Origin: Roseivirga sp. UBA6061
GTDB taxonomy: Bacteria > Bacteroidota > Bacteroidia > Cytophagales > Cyclobacteriaceae
DNA length: 64,000 nucleotides
Assembly (NCBI GenBank): GCA_002427745.1
Contig: DIYF01000034.1
Location: 865 to 64,864, forward strand
Reading direction: 5' to 3'
How positions within the stretch are numbered: position 1 is the stretch's first letter; each line of letters starts with the position of its first letter. The position numbers and the translations under genes were made by a program. The notes beneath the pieces were generated by a model. The model saw only the letters and a list, made by a program, of their open reading frames with translations. It made no database searches and was not told where the DNA came from. Shown in pieces: positions 1-9,631 of the stretch.

Positions 1-2
1 CG

Positions 3-3000
3 CAGTTTAGTATTGAAAATGATGTCATCTCACCAAATGTGACGATTTCCAGAGATGATAGCTTTCCAATAAGTGGTCCGTTTACCGCCACATTTACCTT
101 CGATGAAGATGTGACAGGCTTTACTATAGATGATATTTCTGTGAGTAATGGGGCCGCAAGTAATTTTAGTGCCACCAATGCGAAGGTATATACCGCTACC
201 ATTACACCTGTAGCGGATGGTGAAGTGACCATTGACGTGCCGGTTTTGGCGGCAACAGACGTAGCAGGGAACTTTAGCAACGCGGCCCAACAGTATTCAG
301 GGTTCAATGATGAAACAAAACCAACTTTGACCATTACCCCGGATGCCAGCCAGATGCGAGCCAATAACTTTACTGCCGCCACTTCATTTAATGTGGTGTT
401 TAAGTTTTCTGAAGGTGTATTCCTTTTTGAGGAGTCGGATGTAGATGTAACAAATGGTACGTTAAGCAATTTTACTGGACCGGGAACTCCCGAGGACACT
501 TATACAGCCACATTTACCCCAACCGCTCAAGGCCCATGGAGTATCAGTGTGGCAGCCGACAAGACCTTCGATATTGCAAACAACATGAATGAGGCTGCCT
601 CAGTATCAGGAACTTTTGATACCGTGGCGCCTACCTTGACCGTGACCAGTGATGCAGACCCAACCAACGGGCCATTTACACTGACCATGACCTTTAGCGA
701 ACCCATGACTGACTTCATTTCATTGGATGATGGCGGCAGTTCGTCAACTGTGACCAATGCCAATGTTTCTAATGAGCAGGTCAATAATGACGGCAGTGTA
801 TATACCTATACAGTCACGCCAATCAACGAAGGAGATGTGACCATCACCTTCAGTAATTTCGATGCTGTTGACAGGGCAGGTACGGGCATTGCAGCTAACA
901 AAACACTCACAGTGGACTATGACATTACTGCACCGACTGTTTCCATTACCACTGCCTCAACTGATCCTACCAGCGGAGCATTTACAGCCACCTTTACCTT
1001 CTCAGAAGATGTCACAGGTTTTGAAGCAGGAGACATTGCTGTGGGGAACGGAGCAGCCAGCAATTTCTCAGCAACCAGTGCCACTGTCTACACTGCTACC
1101 ATTACACCTGTGGCCGATGGTTCAACAACAGTTGATGTAGCAGCAGATAAGGCAACTGATGCTGCAGGCAATGGAAATGCGGTGGCCACGCAGTTGAGCG
1201 TGACGAACGATGAGACTAAGCCAACCGTCACGATTACAGCTTCCGCTGATCCAACCAGCGGGGCATTCACAGCAACATTCACATTCTCAGAAGATGTAAC
1301 CGGATTTGCATCAGACGATATTTCAGTTGGTAATGGAGCTGCAAGTAACTTCAGCGCTACCAGCCCTACTGTCTATACGGCTACCATTACTCCGGTAACA
1401 GACGGTGCTGTTACCATTGACGTGGCTGCTGATAAAGCAGAGGATGCGGCTGGAAATAGTAATATGGCTGCTACACAATTGAGTGTTACCAATGATGAAA
1501 CTCAGCCGACAGTTACGATCTCCAGTGATGCAAATGATCCTCAAAGTGGAGCATTTACAACCACATTCACATTCTCAGAGGATGTAACCGGATTTACATC
1601 TGATGATATTTCAGTTGGTAATGGAGCAGCAAGCAACTTCAGCATTACCAGTGCTACGGTCTATACTGCTACCATTACTCCGGTAACAGACGGTGGGGTA
1701 ACCATTGATGTGGCTGCCGATAAAGCAGAGGATGCAGCTGGAAATAGTAATACGGCTGCTACACAATTGAGTGTAACGAATGACGAGACGAAGCCGACAG
1801 TTACGATTACAAGTGATGCAAATGATCCTCAAAGTGGGGCATTCACAGCCACATTCACTTTCTCAGAGGATGTGACTGGATTCACATCTGATGATATTTC
1901 AGTGGGCAATGGAGCTGCAAGTAACTTCAACGCCACCAGTACTACTGTCTATACGGCCACCATTACTCCAGGAGCAGAAGGTGCTGTTACCATTGATGTA
2001 GCTGCTGATAAAGCTCAGGATGCGGCTGGCAATAGTAACACGGCCGCAACTCAATTGAGTGTAACGAATGACGAGACCAGGCCGACTGTCACAATCACGG
2101 CCTCTGCTGATCCGACAAGCGGGGCTTTCATGGCAACATTTACCTTCTCTGAGGACGTAACGGGATTTGCATCAGATGACATTTCAGTCGGTAACGGAAC
2201 TGCAGGTAACTTCAACGCCACCAGCGCCAGCCTGTATACGGCCACCATTACTCCTTCAGCAGAGGGAGCCGTGACCATTGACGTGGCGGCTGACAAAGCT
2301 GTTGATGCTGCGGGTAATGGAAATATAGCCGCTGTGCAGCTTAGCGTGATGAATGATGAAACTCAGCCAACCGTCACTATAACAAGCAAGACAAATAACC
2401 CTACAAATCAGTCTTTTGATGTTGTGATTACCTTCTCTGAAGATGTTACCGGCTTTGCAATAGACGATATCACAGTGGGTAATGGAGCCGCGAGTAATTT
2501 CAGTGCTACCAGTACTACAGAATATATAGCCACCATTACGCCATCGGCTGATGGAGCGGTAACGGTCGATATTGCTGCTGACAAGGCTTCAGATGACGCA
2601 GGAAATGGCAATAGTGCAGCCACACAGCTCAGCATTATTTTTGACAGTACCGCCCCAACCGCAGTGATAACGACTACTGTGAATGATCCTACAAATAGCA
2701 ACCCGATTCCGGTAACGGTGACCTTCAGTGAAGAGATGACGGGTATTGAGGAGGCCGATCTCACGGCCGATGGTGCCACTATTTCAGATTTTGCCACAGC
2801 AGACAACACAGTATTTACCTTAAACCTGATACCGACAGCTGACGGCACCATCACACTGGACCTGAGTGCCGCTGCCGGTACCGACCAGGCAGGTAATCCG
2901 AATACAGCTGCCACGCAGTTCACCATAGAGTCTGATCAGACAAAACCAGAGATCACCATAAGTGAGATTTCAGGAGATGACCTGATTGAATACAGCGAAA

Positions 3001-6000
3001 ATGATGACGATCTTACGGTTTCAGGAACGGTAACAGGAGTAGCTGAAGGACAAGCCATTAACCTGTCACTCAACAGTGACACGAGGATTTACAATACCAC
3101 TGCTGAGGCAGGAGCATGGTCTGTGACCATTCCGGTGGCGGATTTTGCAGCATTCCTGGCCGATAATGAGCTCAAGGCTACTGTGGCCGATGCAGCAGGT
3201 AATGTGGCTGAGGCAACGCGATCTTTACAATACCAGCTGTCTCAGATTGTCACAGGTCAGATTGATGATGTGCAGCTGATTAAGGGAACTAAGCAATACT
3301 ATCTCGATTTTAAAGACAAGTTCATAGATGCCGCAGCAGGCAGAGAGCCACTGAGTTATTTCATAGAGGCCAATTCCGATAATGCCCTGGTCAGCCTGGA
3401 GTTGTTGGATGAGCAGCAGGTACTGAAGGCTTTGTTCGATATCAGTCTGACAGGGGTGTCACAGGTTACCCTGGGAGCAGCTACCCAGTTAGACTCTGCC
3501 TTCATTGACTTTAATTTCCAGGTAGATGAATTCCTGGGAGGCGCCTTGTTTATTCAGGATCTGAATCCTTCCGGTGGTATCACATCTCAGAGTTTTGGTG
3601 ACCTGGGAGGAACTGTACTTTCTGCAGATGACTTTACCGTGCCGGCAGGAGAGACATGGACCATTGAGAAGCTCAGGGCTCTGGGAAGCAAGAATCAGAA
3701 TGATTTCACAGAAGTTGAAGTGTATATTCTGGCCAACGATGCGGCCAATAATGTGCCCGGTGACACCTTGCATCAGTTTACCCTATCCGACATTGAGATT
3801 GACAGAACAGGGCAGGGAGGGAACCTTACGCTTGATTTTCCTGAAAATGAGAATGTACAGCTATCTGAAGGCACTTATTGGATTGGCGTAACCCCCATTC
3901 TGGATTTTGACGGAAACGCAGGCCGTTGGTTCTGGTCCAGAACCACGGAAGGGACAGGTAACAACTATCAGCTGATAGATCCTGCCAATCTGTTTGGAGC
4001 AGGGTATACCGACTGGACGGATGGAAGCGATGTTTCAGCCGGCCTTCCGCATCTGAGCTTCAGGTTGATCGGTACATCTGATGCTGCCAGCCTCACGGAA
4101 CCTGAGAACCTGATGGTACAGGTAAAAGATACCTCAAGCCTCACGGTAAGCTGGTCTACGGCAGAGGGCGTGAGCCTCTACAGGGTAAAGCGTGGACTTA
4201 CAGAAACTGACCTTACCGAGACTTATCTGCTCGATCCAGGTGCGGCAGATGAACTGACTATTGATGAATTCGGTCTGGAACCCAATACGCAGTATTTCTA
4301 CGGAGTTACCCCACAGGGAAGCATTACGGGACCTGAAGCACTGATCTCAGCCCTTACTTATCCTGCAATCCCTGAGGTGCTTGATGCTTCAGACATTGCC
4401 AACTACAGCTTTGTGGCCAACTGGCAGGGCGTCAGTACTGATGCTTATCAGCTTGAGGTATCTGAGCAGAGCGACTTTGGTAGCGTGCTTGTCACAGAAA
4501 GCATTGATGGAATGACTACCAGTAAACTGATTGAGGGACTGAAACTGGGAACAGATTACTACTACAGAGTATCAGCCATTAACAAGACCGGTTCTCTGGG
4601 ATTCTCAGAAGTGAAGAAGGTTACCACTGAACAGACTCCGGTAATTCTGGACGTTGAAGTACCGGCAGATGGCATATACAGCATAGGACAACAGCTTGAT
4701 GCCATCGTCACCTATGACCAGCCGGTTGTAGTGTCTGGCGCGCCTACTATCGGGTTGATCATTGGCTCAAATACTGTTGAAGCCGTCTGGGATGAAAATC
4801 AGGGAAATGCCCTGACCTTCAGTTATACAGTAAAAGAAAGTGATCTGGATGAAGATGGCATTCTCATTGCCGACCAGATTGCTTTAAACGGAGGAAGTAT
4901 CCAGAGTGTCAACGCAGTAGACGCAGTGTTGGATATTTCTGATAAAGGAGCCACGACTGATGTATTGATCGATGGTGTCAAACCTGAGGTGACGATCACC
5001 AGCCAGGCGACAAACCCTCAAAGCGGAGCATTCACGGCCACTTTTACTTTTACAGAAGCCGTTACCGGTTTTGAGTCAGATGATATCGCAGTGGGCAATG
5101 GTACTGCCGGCAACTTCCAGACAGTTAGTACCAGTCTGTATACCGCCACCATCACCCCGTCAGCAGACGGAGCAGTCACGATTGATGTAGTGGCTGGCAA
5201 AGCTGCTGATGCAGCAGGTAATGGCAACACGGTAGCTGCTCAGCTCAGCGTGACCAATGATGAGACGAGACCATTCGCTACCTTATCCGGCTTTGTTACT
5301 GACCTGACCCAGGGCGCCTTTACCTTGACAGTGGACTACGATGAAACTGTCACCGGGCTGGAGTTAAGCGATCTGATTGTTTCCAATGGTACTGCGGGCA
5401 GCTTAACCAGCATCGTCAGCGGACAAAAATGGTCGGTAGACATTACACCTTTGGCAGATGGTCTGGTAACCGTAAACCTGGGAGAGGGGGCCACCACCGA
5501 TGCTGCTGGTAACATGAGTGAGGCAGCTGAGGCGTTTACCATTGTCAATGACGAGACACAGCCAGTGGTTACCATAACCAGCGATGCCACTGATCCACAA
5601 AGCGGTGCCTTCATGGCTACCTTTACCTTTACTGAGTCAGTGACAGGTTTTGAGGCTGCAGATGTTACGGTAGGAAATGGAGAAATCAGCAACTTCCAGG
5701 CGATCAGTGAGTCTGTTTATACAGCCACGGTTACCCCGGCAGCAGACGGAGCGGTGACCATTGATGTAGCGGCTGACAAAGCTGCTGATGAAGCAGGTAA
5801 CCCCAACGCTGCAGCAACACAATTCACATTGATCAATGATGAAACAGCTCCCACTGTTTCTTTGACAGCCGGAGACCTGGAAGCCGGAGCCTACCTGGTC
5901 ACAGCTCAGTTCAGCGAGTCAGTGACAGATTTCGAATTGTCGGATGTAACCGTAACAGATGGCACCTCAGGTACTTTCACCGCAGTGGATGGCGATACCT

Positions 6001-6989
6001 ATACCTTCCTGGTGAGTTCTGAGAATGCTACCGCCATGGTAGATATAGCCGCAGAAGTAGCGACAGATGCTGCAGGAAATGCAAATACAGCATCCAATCA
6101 GCTGACGCTCAGTTTTAATAGCAGCCCTACGGATATTACACTGTCCAATGCTGCCATTTCGGAAAACAATGCCATAGGTGATCTGATAGGAGAGTTCAGC
6201 ACAACCGATGCTGATGTGGATGACACGCATGTATATACCCTCGTAGCAGGAACGGGAGACACGGACAACACTTCCTTCACCATTGACGGTACAAACCTCC
6301 GGGCAGCTGAAGCCTTTGATTTCGAGGCAAAAGACAGCTATAGCATTCGCGTAAGAACCGATGATGGCCGGGGAGGGCTGTTTGACAAGGCCTTTGCTAT
6401 CACCATCAGCAACGTGGGTGAGCCAAAGGTTGAGATTTCAGGAGTCGTGGACTTTCCTGAAACGCAACTGGGCATTACCGTAAGTACCGCCATTACACTT
6501 ACCAATACTGGCGAGGTAGAGGTAGAGGCGGTCATTGTATCAACCCCGGCAGGTTTTTCTGTGGCTCCCGCCTCGGTGATTCTGGCAGCCGGAGAAAGCA
6601 GGCAGGTGAATGTAAGTTTCACTCCTGCGGAGGAGATCAGCTACTCAGGAGACCTGGTGTTCAGCTACGCGGGACTGCAGGTGACTCATCCTGTTGCCGG
6701 TATCGGGGCCATTGTTACGGGTATTGACGATCAGTGGTTTGATGCTGATGATGTAAAGCTCTACCCCAATCCGGCCAGTGATATCCTGAAGGTAGACCTG
6801 TCTGGTATTCAGGCACAGCGTCTGACCATTACCCTGATCAACCCGGCAGGAAGCACTGTTTTCGGATTACAGGACTACGAGAAAAAAGAACTATCTCTTG
6901 ATGTAAGAGGCTATGACAATGGTCTGTACATCATGCTCTTCACAGATGGAAAGTCTGTGGTGAGGAAAAAAGTGATGATCAAAAAATAG
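3..6989 (+). CDS. Giant multi-Ig T9SS-secreted adhesin, 5' partial
   Basis: The frame is open to the left edge, so the start lies outside the window. A GTG at 39 sits inside a repeat and is not a convincing start. About 14 repeats of 90-100 residues carry the pattern TFSEDVTGF, SDDISVGNG, ASNF, YTATITP, AADKA, DAAGN; this resembles the bacterial Ig-like family I know as Big_12 (about nt 40-2940 and 4980-6115). Between them lie another Ig-like unit (2940-3240), an unassigned beta-rich region (3240-4090), two fibronectin III-like units (4090-4630) and a further Ig-like unit (4640-4975). After the repeats come a cadherin-like unit (6120-6415), an ASH/HYDIN-like unit (6420-6715) and a C-terminal sorting domain starting at YPNPASD and ending in KKVMIKK. 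That last domain predicts export through the T9SS and attachment to or release from the surface. The role is inferred to be adhesion or gliding-related. Several units are very similar at DNA level. Confidence 0.93.
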   Translation, partial: QFSIENDVISPNVTISRDDSFPISGPFTATFTFDEDVTGFTIDDISVSNGAASNFSATNAKVYTATITPVADGEVTIDVPVLAATDVAGNFSNAAQQYSGFNDETKPTLTITPDASQMRANNFTAATSFNVVFKFSEGVFLFEESDVDVTNGTLSNFTGPGTPEDTYTATFTPTAQGPWSISVAADKTFDIANNMNEAASVSGTFDTVAPTLTVTSDADPTNGPFTLTMTFSEPMTDFISLDDGGSSSTVTNANVSNEQVNNDGSVYTYTVTPINEGDVTITFSNFDAVDRAGTGIAANKTLTVDYDITAPTVSITTASTDPTSGAFTATFTFSEDVTGFEAGDIAVGNGAASNFSATSATVYTATITPVADGSTTVDVAADKATDAAGNGNAVATQLSVTNDETKPTVTITASADPTSGAFTATFTFSEDVTGFASDDISVGNGAASNFSATSPTVYTATITPVTDGAVTIDVAADKAEDAAGNSNMAATQLSVTNDETQPTVTISSDANDPQSGAFTTTFTFSEDVTGFTSDDISVGNGAASNFSITSATVYTATITPVTDGGVTIDVAADKAEDAAGNSNTAATQLSVTNDETKPTVTITSDANDPQSGAFTATFTFSEDVTGFTSDDISVGNGAASNFNATSTTVYTATITPGAEGAVTIDVAADKAQDAAGNSNTAATQLSVTNDETRPTVTITASADPTSGAFMATFTFSEDVTGFASDDISVGNGTAGNFNATSASLYTATITPSAEGAVTIDVAADKAVDAAGNGNIAAVQLSVMNDETQPTVTITSKTNNPTNQSFDVVITFSEDVTGFAIDDITVGNGAASNFSATSTTEYIATITPSADGAVTVDIAADKASDDAGNGNSAATQLSIIFDSTAPTAVITTTVNDPTNSNPIPVTVTFSEEMTGIEEADLTADGATISDFATADNTVFTLNLIPTADGTITLDLSAAAGTDQAGNPNTAATQFTIESDQTKPEITISEISGDDLIEYSENDDDLTVSGTVTGVAEGQAINLSLNSDTRIYNTTAEAGAWSVTIPVADFAAFLADNELKATVADAAGNVAEATRSLQYQLSQIVTGQIDDVQLIKGTKQYYLDFKDKFIDAAAGREPLSYFIEANSDNALVSLELLDEQQVLKALFDISLTGVSQVTLGAATQLDSAFIDFNFQVDEFLGGALFIQDLNPSGGITSQSFGDLGGTVLSADDFTVPAGETWTIEKLRALGSKNQNDFTEVEVYILANDAANNVPGDTLHQFTLSDIEIDRTGQGGNLTLDFPENENVQLSEGTYWIGVTPILDFDGNAGRWFWSRTTEGTGNNYQLIDPANLFGAGYTDWTDGSDVSAGLPHLSFRLIGTSDAASLTEPENLMVQVKDTSSLTVSWSTAEGVSLYRVKRGLTETDLTETYLLDPGAADELTIDEFGLEPNTQYFYGVTPQGSITGPEALISALTYPAIPEVLDASDIANYSFVANWQGVSTDAYQLEVSEQSDFGSVLVTESIDGMTTSKLIEGLKLGTDYYYRVSAINKTGSLGFSEVKKVTTEQTPVILDVEVPADGIYSIGQQLDAIVTYDQPVVVSGAPTIGLIIGSNTVEAVWDENQGNALTFSYTVKESDLDEDGILIADQIALNGGSIQSVNAVDAVLDISDKGATTDVLIDGVKPEVTITSQATNPQSGAFTATFTFTEAVTGFESDDIAVGNGTAGNFQTVSTSLYTATITPSADGAVTIDVVAGKAADAAGNGNTVAAQLSVTNDETRPFATLSGFVTDLTQGAFTLTVDYDETVTGLELSDLIVSNGTAGSLTSIVSGQKWSVDITPLADGLVTVNLGEGATTDAAGNMSEAAEAFTIVNDETQPVVTITSDATDPQSGAFMATFTFTESVTGFEAADVTVGNGEISNFQAISESVYTATVTPAADGAVTIDVAADKAADEAGNPNAAATQFTLINDETAPTVSLTAGDLEAGAYLVTAQFSESVTDFELSDVTVTDGTSGTFTAVDGDTYTFLVSSENATAMVDIAAEVATDAAGNANTASNQLTLSFNSSPTDITLSNAAISENNAIGDLIGEFSTTDADVDDTHVYTLVAGTGDTDNTSFTIDGTNLRAAEAFDFEAKDSYSIRVRTDDGRGGLFDKAFAITISNVGEPKVEISGVVDFPETQLGITVSTAITLTNTGEVEVEAVIVSTPAGFSVAPASVILAAGESRQVNVSFTPAEEISYSGDLVFSYAGLQVTHPVAGIGAIVTGIDDQWFDADDVKLYPNPASDILKVDLSGIQAQRLTITLINPAGSTVFGLQDYEKKELSLDVRGYDNGLYIMLFTDGKSVVRKKVMIKK

Positions 6990-6993
6990 AACC

Positions 6994-7434
6994 ATGAGAT
7001 TACTAACACACACCAATACACTGTTTGTTTTACTGCTGCTCGCTTGTCTGATCTCCGCTTCCTGCGGATCAGACGACCCGAGCGGTCCCACGGTGCAGGA
7101 GCTGACCTTTGAAAAACTGGCCGGCAGCTGGACCTTCGGTACCAATGGCAGCATTGTACTGGATGGACAAGATATTTCGGCTAACTATCCAGGCTTTGCA
7201 CTGTCCTTCGCTGATGGCACCTATACCACCACGAATGCAGGAGACCTGTTTGAGGCTTCAGGTACCTGGCAGTGGACCAGTGAACAGGCCACCAGCGTAC
7301 TCCTGGATACGGGCGTAGAAGTAACCATTATTGACCTGAGCGAAACCGCTTTTCGGTTCTCATTCACCCATGCCGGTACAGGCGGAACAGCGGCCGGTAC
7401 TGCCGGTAATTACACGATTACACTGGAGAAATAG
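6994..7434 (+). CDS. Small exported lipoprotein, lipocalin-like
   Basis: This 146-residue protein starts 4 nt after the stop of the giant adhesin, so co-transcription is likely. It has a signal peptide with a lipobox-type end (LISASC, Cys about residue 25) followed by GSDDPSG, as in outer-membrane lipoproteins of Bacteroidota. The mature part has short beta-strand-like segments (LAGSWTF, ASGTWQWT, FRFSFTH), similar to small lipocalin-like lipoproteins. No catalytic motif is visible. It may be a surface partner of the adhesin, but that rests only on adjacency. Confidence 0.8.
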   Translation: MRLLTHTNTLFVLLLLACLISASCGSDDPSGPTVQELTFEKLAGSWTFGTNGSIVLDGQDISANYPGFALSFADGTYTTTNAGDLFEASGTWQWTSEQATSVLLDTGVEVTIIDLSETAFRFSFTHAGTGGTAAGTAGNYTITLEK

Positions 7435-7458
7435 AATTCCTACATAAGAAACAAGAAG

Positions 7459-7574
7459 GCTCAAAAGTCAATAAAACCGTCATCACGAATGCAATGAAGT
7501 GATCTCAGCCTCTCTTTGCAGGTTATAATAGGAGATTACTTCACTTCGTTCGCAATGACGATAGACTTTTGAGC
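7459..7574. repeat. Nested palindromic MITE-like element
   Basis: An 11-bp perfect inverted repeat (GCTCAAAAGTC at 7459-7469 and its complement at 7564-7574) encloses a second imperfect palindrome at 7479-7559. The inner element begins GTCATCACGAATGCAATGAA and ends with the related reverse complement TTCACTTCGTTCGCAATGAC. It resembles the widely dispersed 'GTCATTGCGA..' class of bacterial palindromic repeats. It lies just after the lipoprotein gene and could fold into a strong RNA hairpin. Confidence 0.7.
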
Positions 7575-7591
7575 TTCTTTCTTCCACCCCT

Positions 7592-7866
7592 GTTGGTCTT
7601 CCTGGCCAACAAGTAAATACTATCGCCCCACCAGGGAACTAGAATAACTGCTGCAAAAAGGGGAGAGAAGACAGATCGGTTGGGAGGCAGAAGAGAGGGG
7701 GCACATATTCCGGCTCATTGTCTCCAAACACCATTTTTCAAAACCAAAACGTCATTCCCCGCTTGACGGGGAATTTCCGAAGCTGACCCTTGATGGCGAA
7801 TGAGATTCCCGCTTTCTTGGGAATGACCGACTAGTTCCGCCCTCGTTGGTCTTCTTAACCAGCGAG
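7592..7866. repeat. Dispersed hairpin repeat, copy A
   Basis: First of three long copies in the window. The core at 7751-7827 has GTCATTCCC at one end and GGGAATGAC at the other, and contains two hairpins: ATTCCCCG-CTTGA-CGGGGAAT and a degenerate ATTCCCGC arm. Hairpins of the form GTTGGTC...GACCAAC/ACCAGC lie at both outer ends. It shares the internal text CCCCACCAGGGAA and ACACCATTTTTCAAAACCAA with copies B and C. No gene is seen in it. It accounts for most of the gap 7435-7932. Confidence 0.88.
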
Positions 7867-7932
7867 CCAATACTCCTGACCATTCAATCCTGGTAGCTTC
7901 AAATCAGAAAATACCTTGTTGTGTGCAGTTAT

Positions 7933-8415
7933 TTAATGCCAATGGATGTTATCAAGAATCTTACAAAGCAGAACTGTTGAATTGTCATGGATAGATATTT
8001 TCTGAGCAATACCATTAGCCTCTTCGTACTTGTCCCATATGTAGGATTTCAACGAAGCATCATCAATCGTTCTCAAGATAGAGTAGGATTCAATGTCTCT
8101 ACTCCATCCTTTAATATGAGTTTTTCTGAGCTTGTTCGAAATAAGGTAAAAACTGTCGCTTTTTGTGAGTTGGCTGGAGTAATCGAAGTCAGATACATGT
8201 TGTCCACTTGTGTAAAAGGTTATTCGTTCTAAGGTGAGAATAGTCTTATAACCAAATGGGATGTGTTTTTCGAAATTTTTCAGGTTAAAAACTCCCAATT
8301 CTTTAGAAAGATTGGATAGTCCTGAAGCATAAATAAAGTACTTGTCAGTCGAATCTATGGTGAATGGGTTAAGTCCGCCTTTAGGGAAATCATATTGAAC
8401 CTCGGGAAAAGTCAT
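7933..8415 (-). CDS. Orphan protein of unknown function, 160 aa
   Basis: The protein begins MTFPEVQYDFPKGG, with no signal peptide or membrane segment and no family I recognise. It is rich in aromatic and polar residues with alternating beta-like stretches, and the DNA is more AT-rich than the flanking core genes. It lies 19 nt downstream of the 82-residue gene on the same strand and the pair is bracketed by dispersed repeats A and B. Size and context resemble orphan immunity proteins, but there is no direct evidence for that. Confidence 0.6.
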   Translation of the reverse strand: MTFPEVQYDFPKGGLNPFTIDSTDKYFIYASGLSNLSKELGVFNLKNFEKHIPFGYKTILTLERITFYTSGQHVSDFDYSSQLTKSDSFYLISNKLRKTHIKGWSRDIESYSILRTIDDASLKSYIWDKYEEANGIAQKISIHDNSTVLLCKILDNIHWH

Positions 8416-8434
8416 TGGCGGTTGCTATTTATTT

Positions 8435-8683
8435 TTATCTCATTTTTTCTTTTAACCATTCTTCAAAGGCAGATTTATCATTCAATTGAGTTTCTGACAA
8501 ATCAGGGTTGTCTAAGTCCAAAGCAAAAAGAGGGTAATGAGCTTCACTAATTTCTCTGATAGATTCTAATGTGTTGTTCCAAGATTTATTCGTCCAGGAT
8601 TTATCTCCGCCAAAGTCCCATTTCGGCAGTATAATCGATCGATCATCGTTGGTCTTTTTTATTAGATATCCTTTCAAATACAT
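8435..8683 (-). CDS. Small orphan protein, 82 aa
   Basis: A soluble, acidic 82-residue protein (MYLKGYLIKK..., ending EEWLKEKMR) with no recognised domain. It is first in a likely two-gene unit with the 160-residue gene. Upstream on the minus strand are a short block shared with two other loci (8735-8750) and then repeat B. Its small size, low GC and repeat-flanked position mark it as accessory. Confidence 0.55.
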   Translation of the reverse strand: MYLKGYLIKKTNDDRSIILPKWDFGGDKSWTNKSWNNTLESIREISEAHYPLFALDLDNPDLSETQLNDKSAFEEWLKEKMR

Positions 8684-8734
8684 TCTAAGGTTGAACTATT
8701 AGCATTATCATTCCCCAAGCACATTTATACCAGA

Positions 8735-9072
8735 AAGTTGCTTAAAAGCTACTGAATAACCAACCAAACCATGCTCTCAACCGGAACACACTCCTCAGCC
8801 CCCGTTGGTCTTCCTGATCCATAAGCGACTATTAACGCCCCACCAAGGAATTGGAATAACTGCTGCCAGAAGAGGAGAGAAGATAGATCGATTGGGAAGC
8901 AGAGGGGGCACGGTGTGTCCAGCTCATTGTCCCAAAACACCATTTTTCAAAGCCAAAACGTCATTCCCCGCTTGACGGGGAATCTCTGAGGCTGATCCTT
9001 GATGGCGAATGAGATTCCCGCTTTCGCGGGAATGACAGACTAATTGCGCCCTCGTTGGTCTTCCTGACCAAC
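8735..9072. repeat. Dispersed hairpin repeat, copy B
   Basis: Near-identical in order to copies A and C. The hairpin core is at 8960-9036 (GTCATTCCCC...GCGGGAATGAC, with the second hairpin ATTCCCGC-TTTC-GCGGGAAT intact). A GTTGGTC-TTCCT-GACCAAC hairpin lies at 9054-9072. The left end carries AAGTTGCTTAAAAGCT, which is also found at 15179. Open frames across it are by-products of the repeat. It fills most of the gap 8684-9193. Confidence 0.88.
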
Positions 9073-9193
9073 AATCAATTTATAATTGTGTTGGTTGGGC
9101 TAAAATACTGTCAGGCGAAGAAGCAACACCATGATCTTTTTTCAGGCGCTTATTTCTGCTTTATCAAAACTTGGCTCTTATGACTTCGATTCT

Positions 9194-9604
9194 TCAGAGT
9201 TTTGATCTCCATTCAACAAACTTGGCGTAATCCGGAACATTTTTTTCAACTACAAAAAATACGATCCAGTAAACCATGCCTATTCCTTCAGAATGAAAGA
9301 AATCTTCATCCTGAACATTGATTCCTAAAGAATCGCAGTAATCAGCATTGGTGAATTTTGAATAATACTCTTCAACCAGCCCGATCGCACTTTCTAGTGA
9401 AATGTTTAATTCACTTCGAAGTTTCATGGCTATTTCATAAAACAAATAGTGAGTGTCTTCATCAACAGGTAACCACTCACCAATCAAGTCAGCATTTTCA
9501 TATTCGCACGAGGGACATTTATAAAAAATCCATGTTGATGTCTCTTTAGATCTCTGTAAAAGTGCATTACAGGATAAACACATCGGACTCCTGTTTGTAT
9601 TCAT
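9194..9604 (-). CDS. Orphan zinc-ribbon protein, 136 aa
   Basis: Starting at the ATG at 9604 gives MNTNRSPMCLSC. The frame extends upstream to 9664, but that part overlaps repeat C and is unlikely to be translated. Two CxxC pairs (Cys9/Cys12 and Cys30/Cys33) form a probable zinc ribbon, followed by an acidic helical region (LIGEWLPVDEDTHYLF, FVVEKNVPDYAKFVEWR). I do not recognise the family. The gene stands alone between repeats B and C, and its AT-rich composition suggests acquisition. Confidence 0.62.
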   Translation of the reverse strand: MNTNRSPMCLSCNALLQRSKETSTWIFYKCPSCEYENADLIGEWLPVDEDTHYLFYEIAMKLRSELNISLESAIGLVEEYYSKFTNADYCDSLGINVQDEDFFHSEGIGMVYWIVFFVVEKNVPDYAKFVEWRSKL

Positions 9605-9631
9605 ACTATTGAGGATTACACCTTTATCGGG

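Noticed and set aside
527..6622. Many minus-strand open frames of 60-170 codons across the giant adhesin gene
   Set aside because: They are antisense to repetitive Ig-coding DNA, have no start context or family features and repeat with the same period as the Ig units.
8749..8943. Minus-strand frame of 64 codons (MVFWDNELDT...)
   Set aside because: It lies wholly within dispersed repeat B and is matched by a similar frame in copy C; it is a by-product of the repeat.
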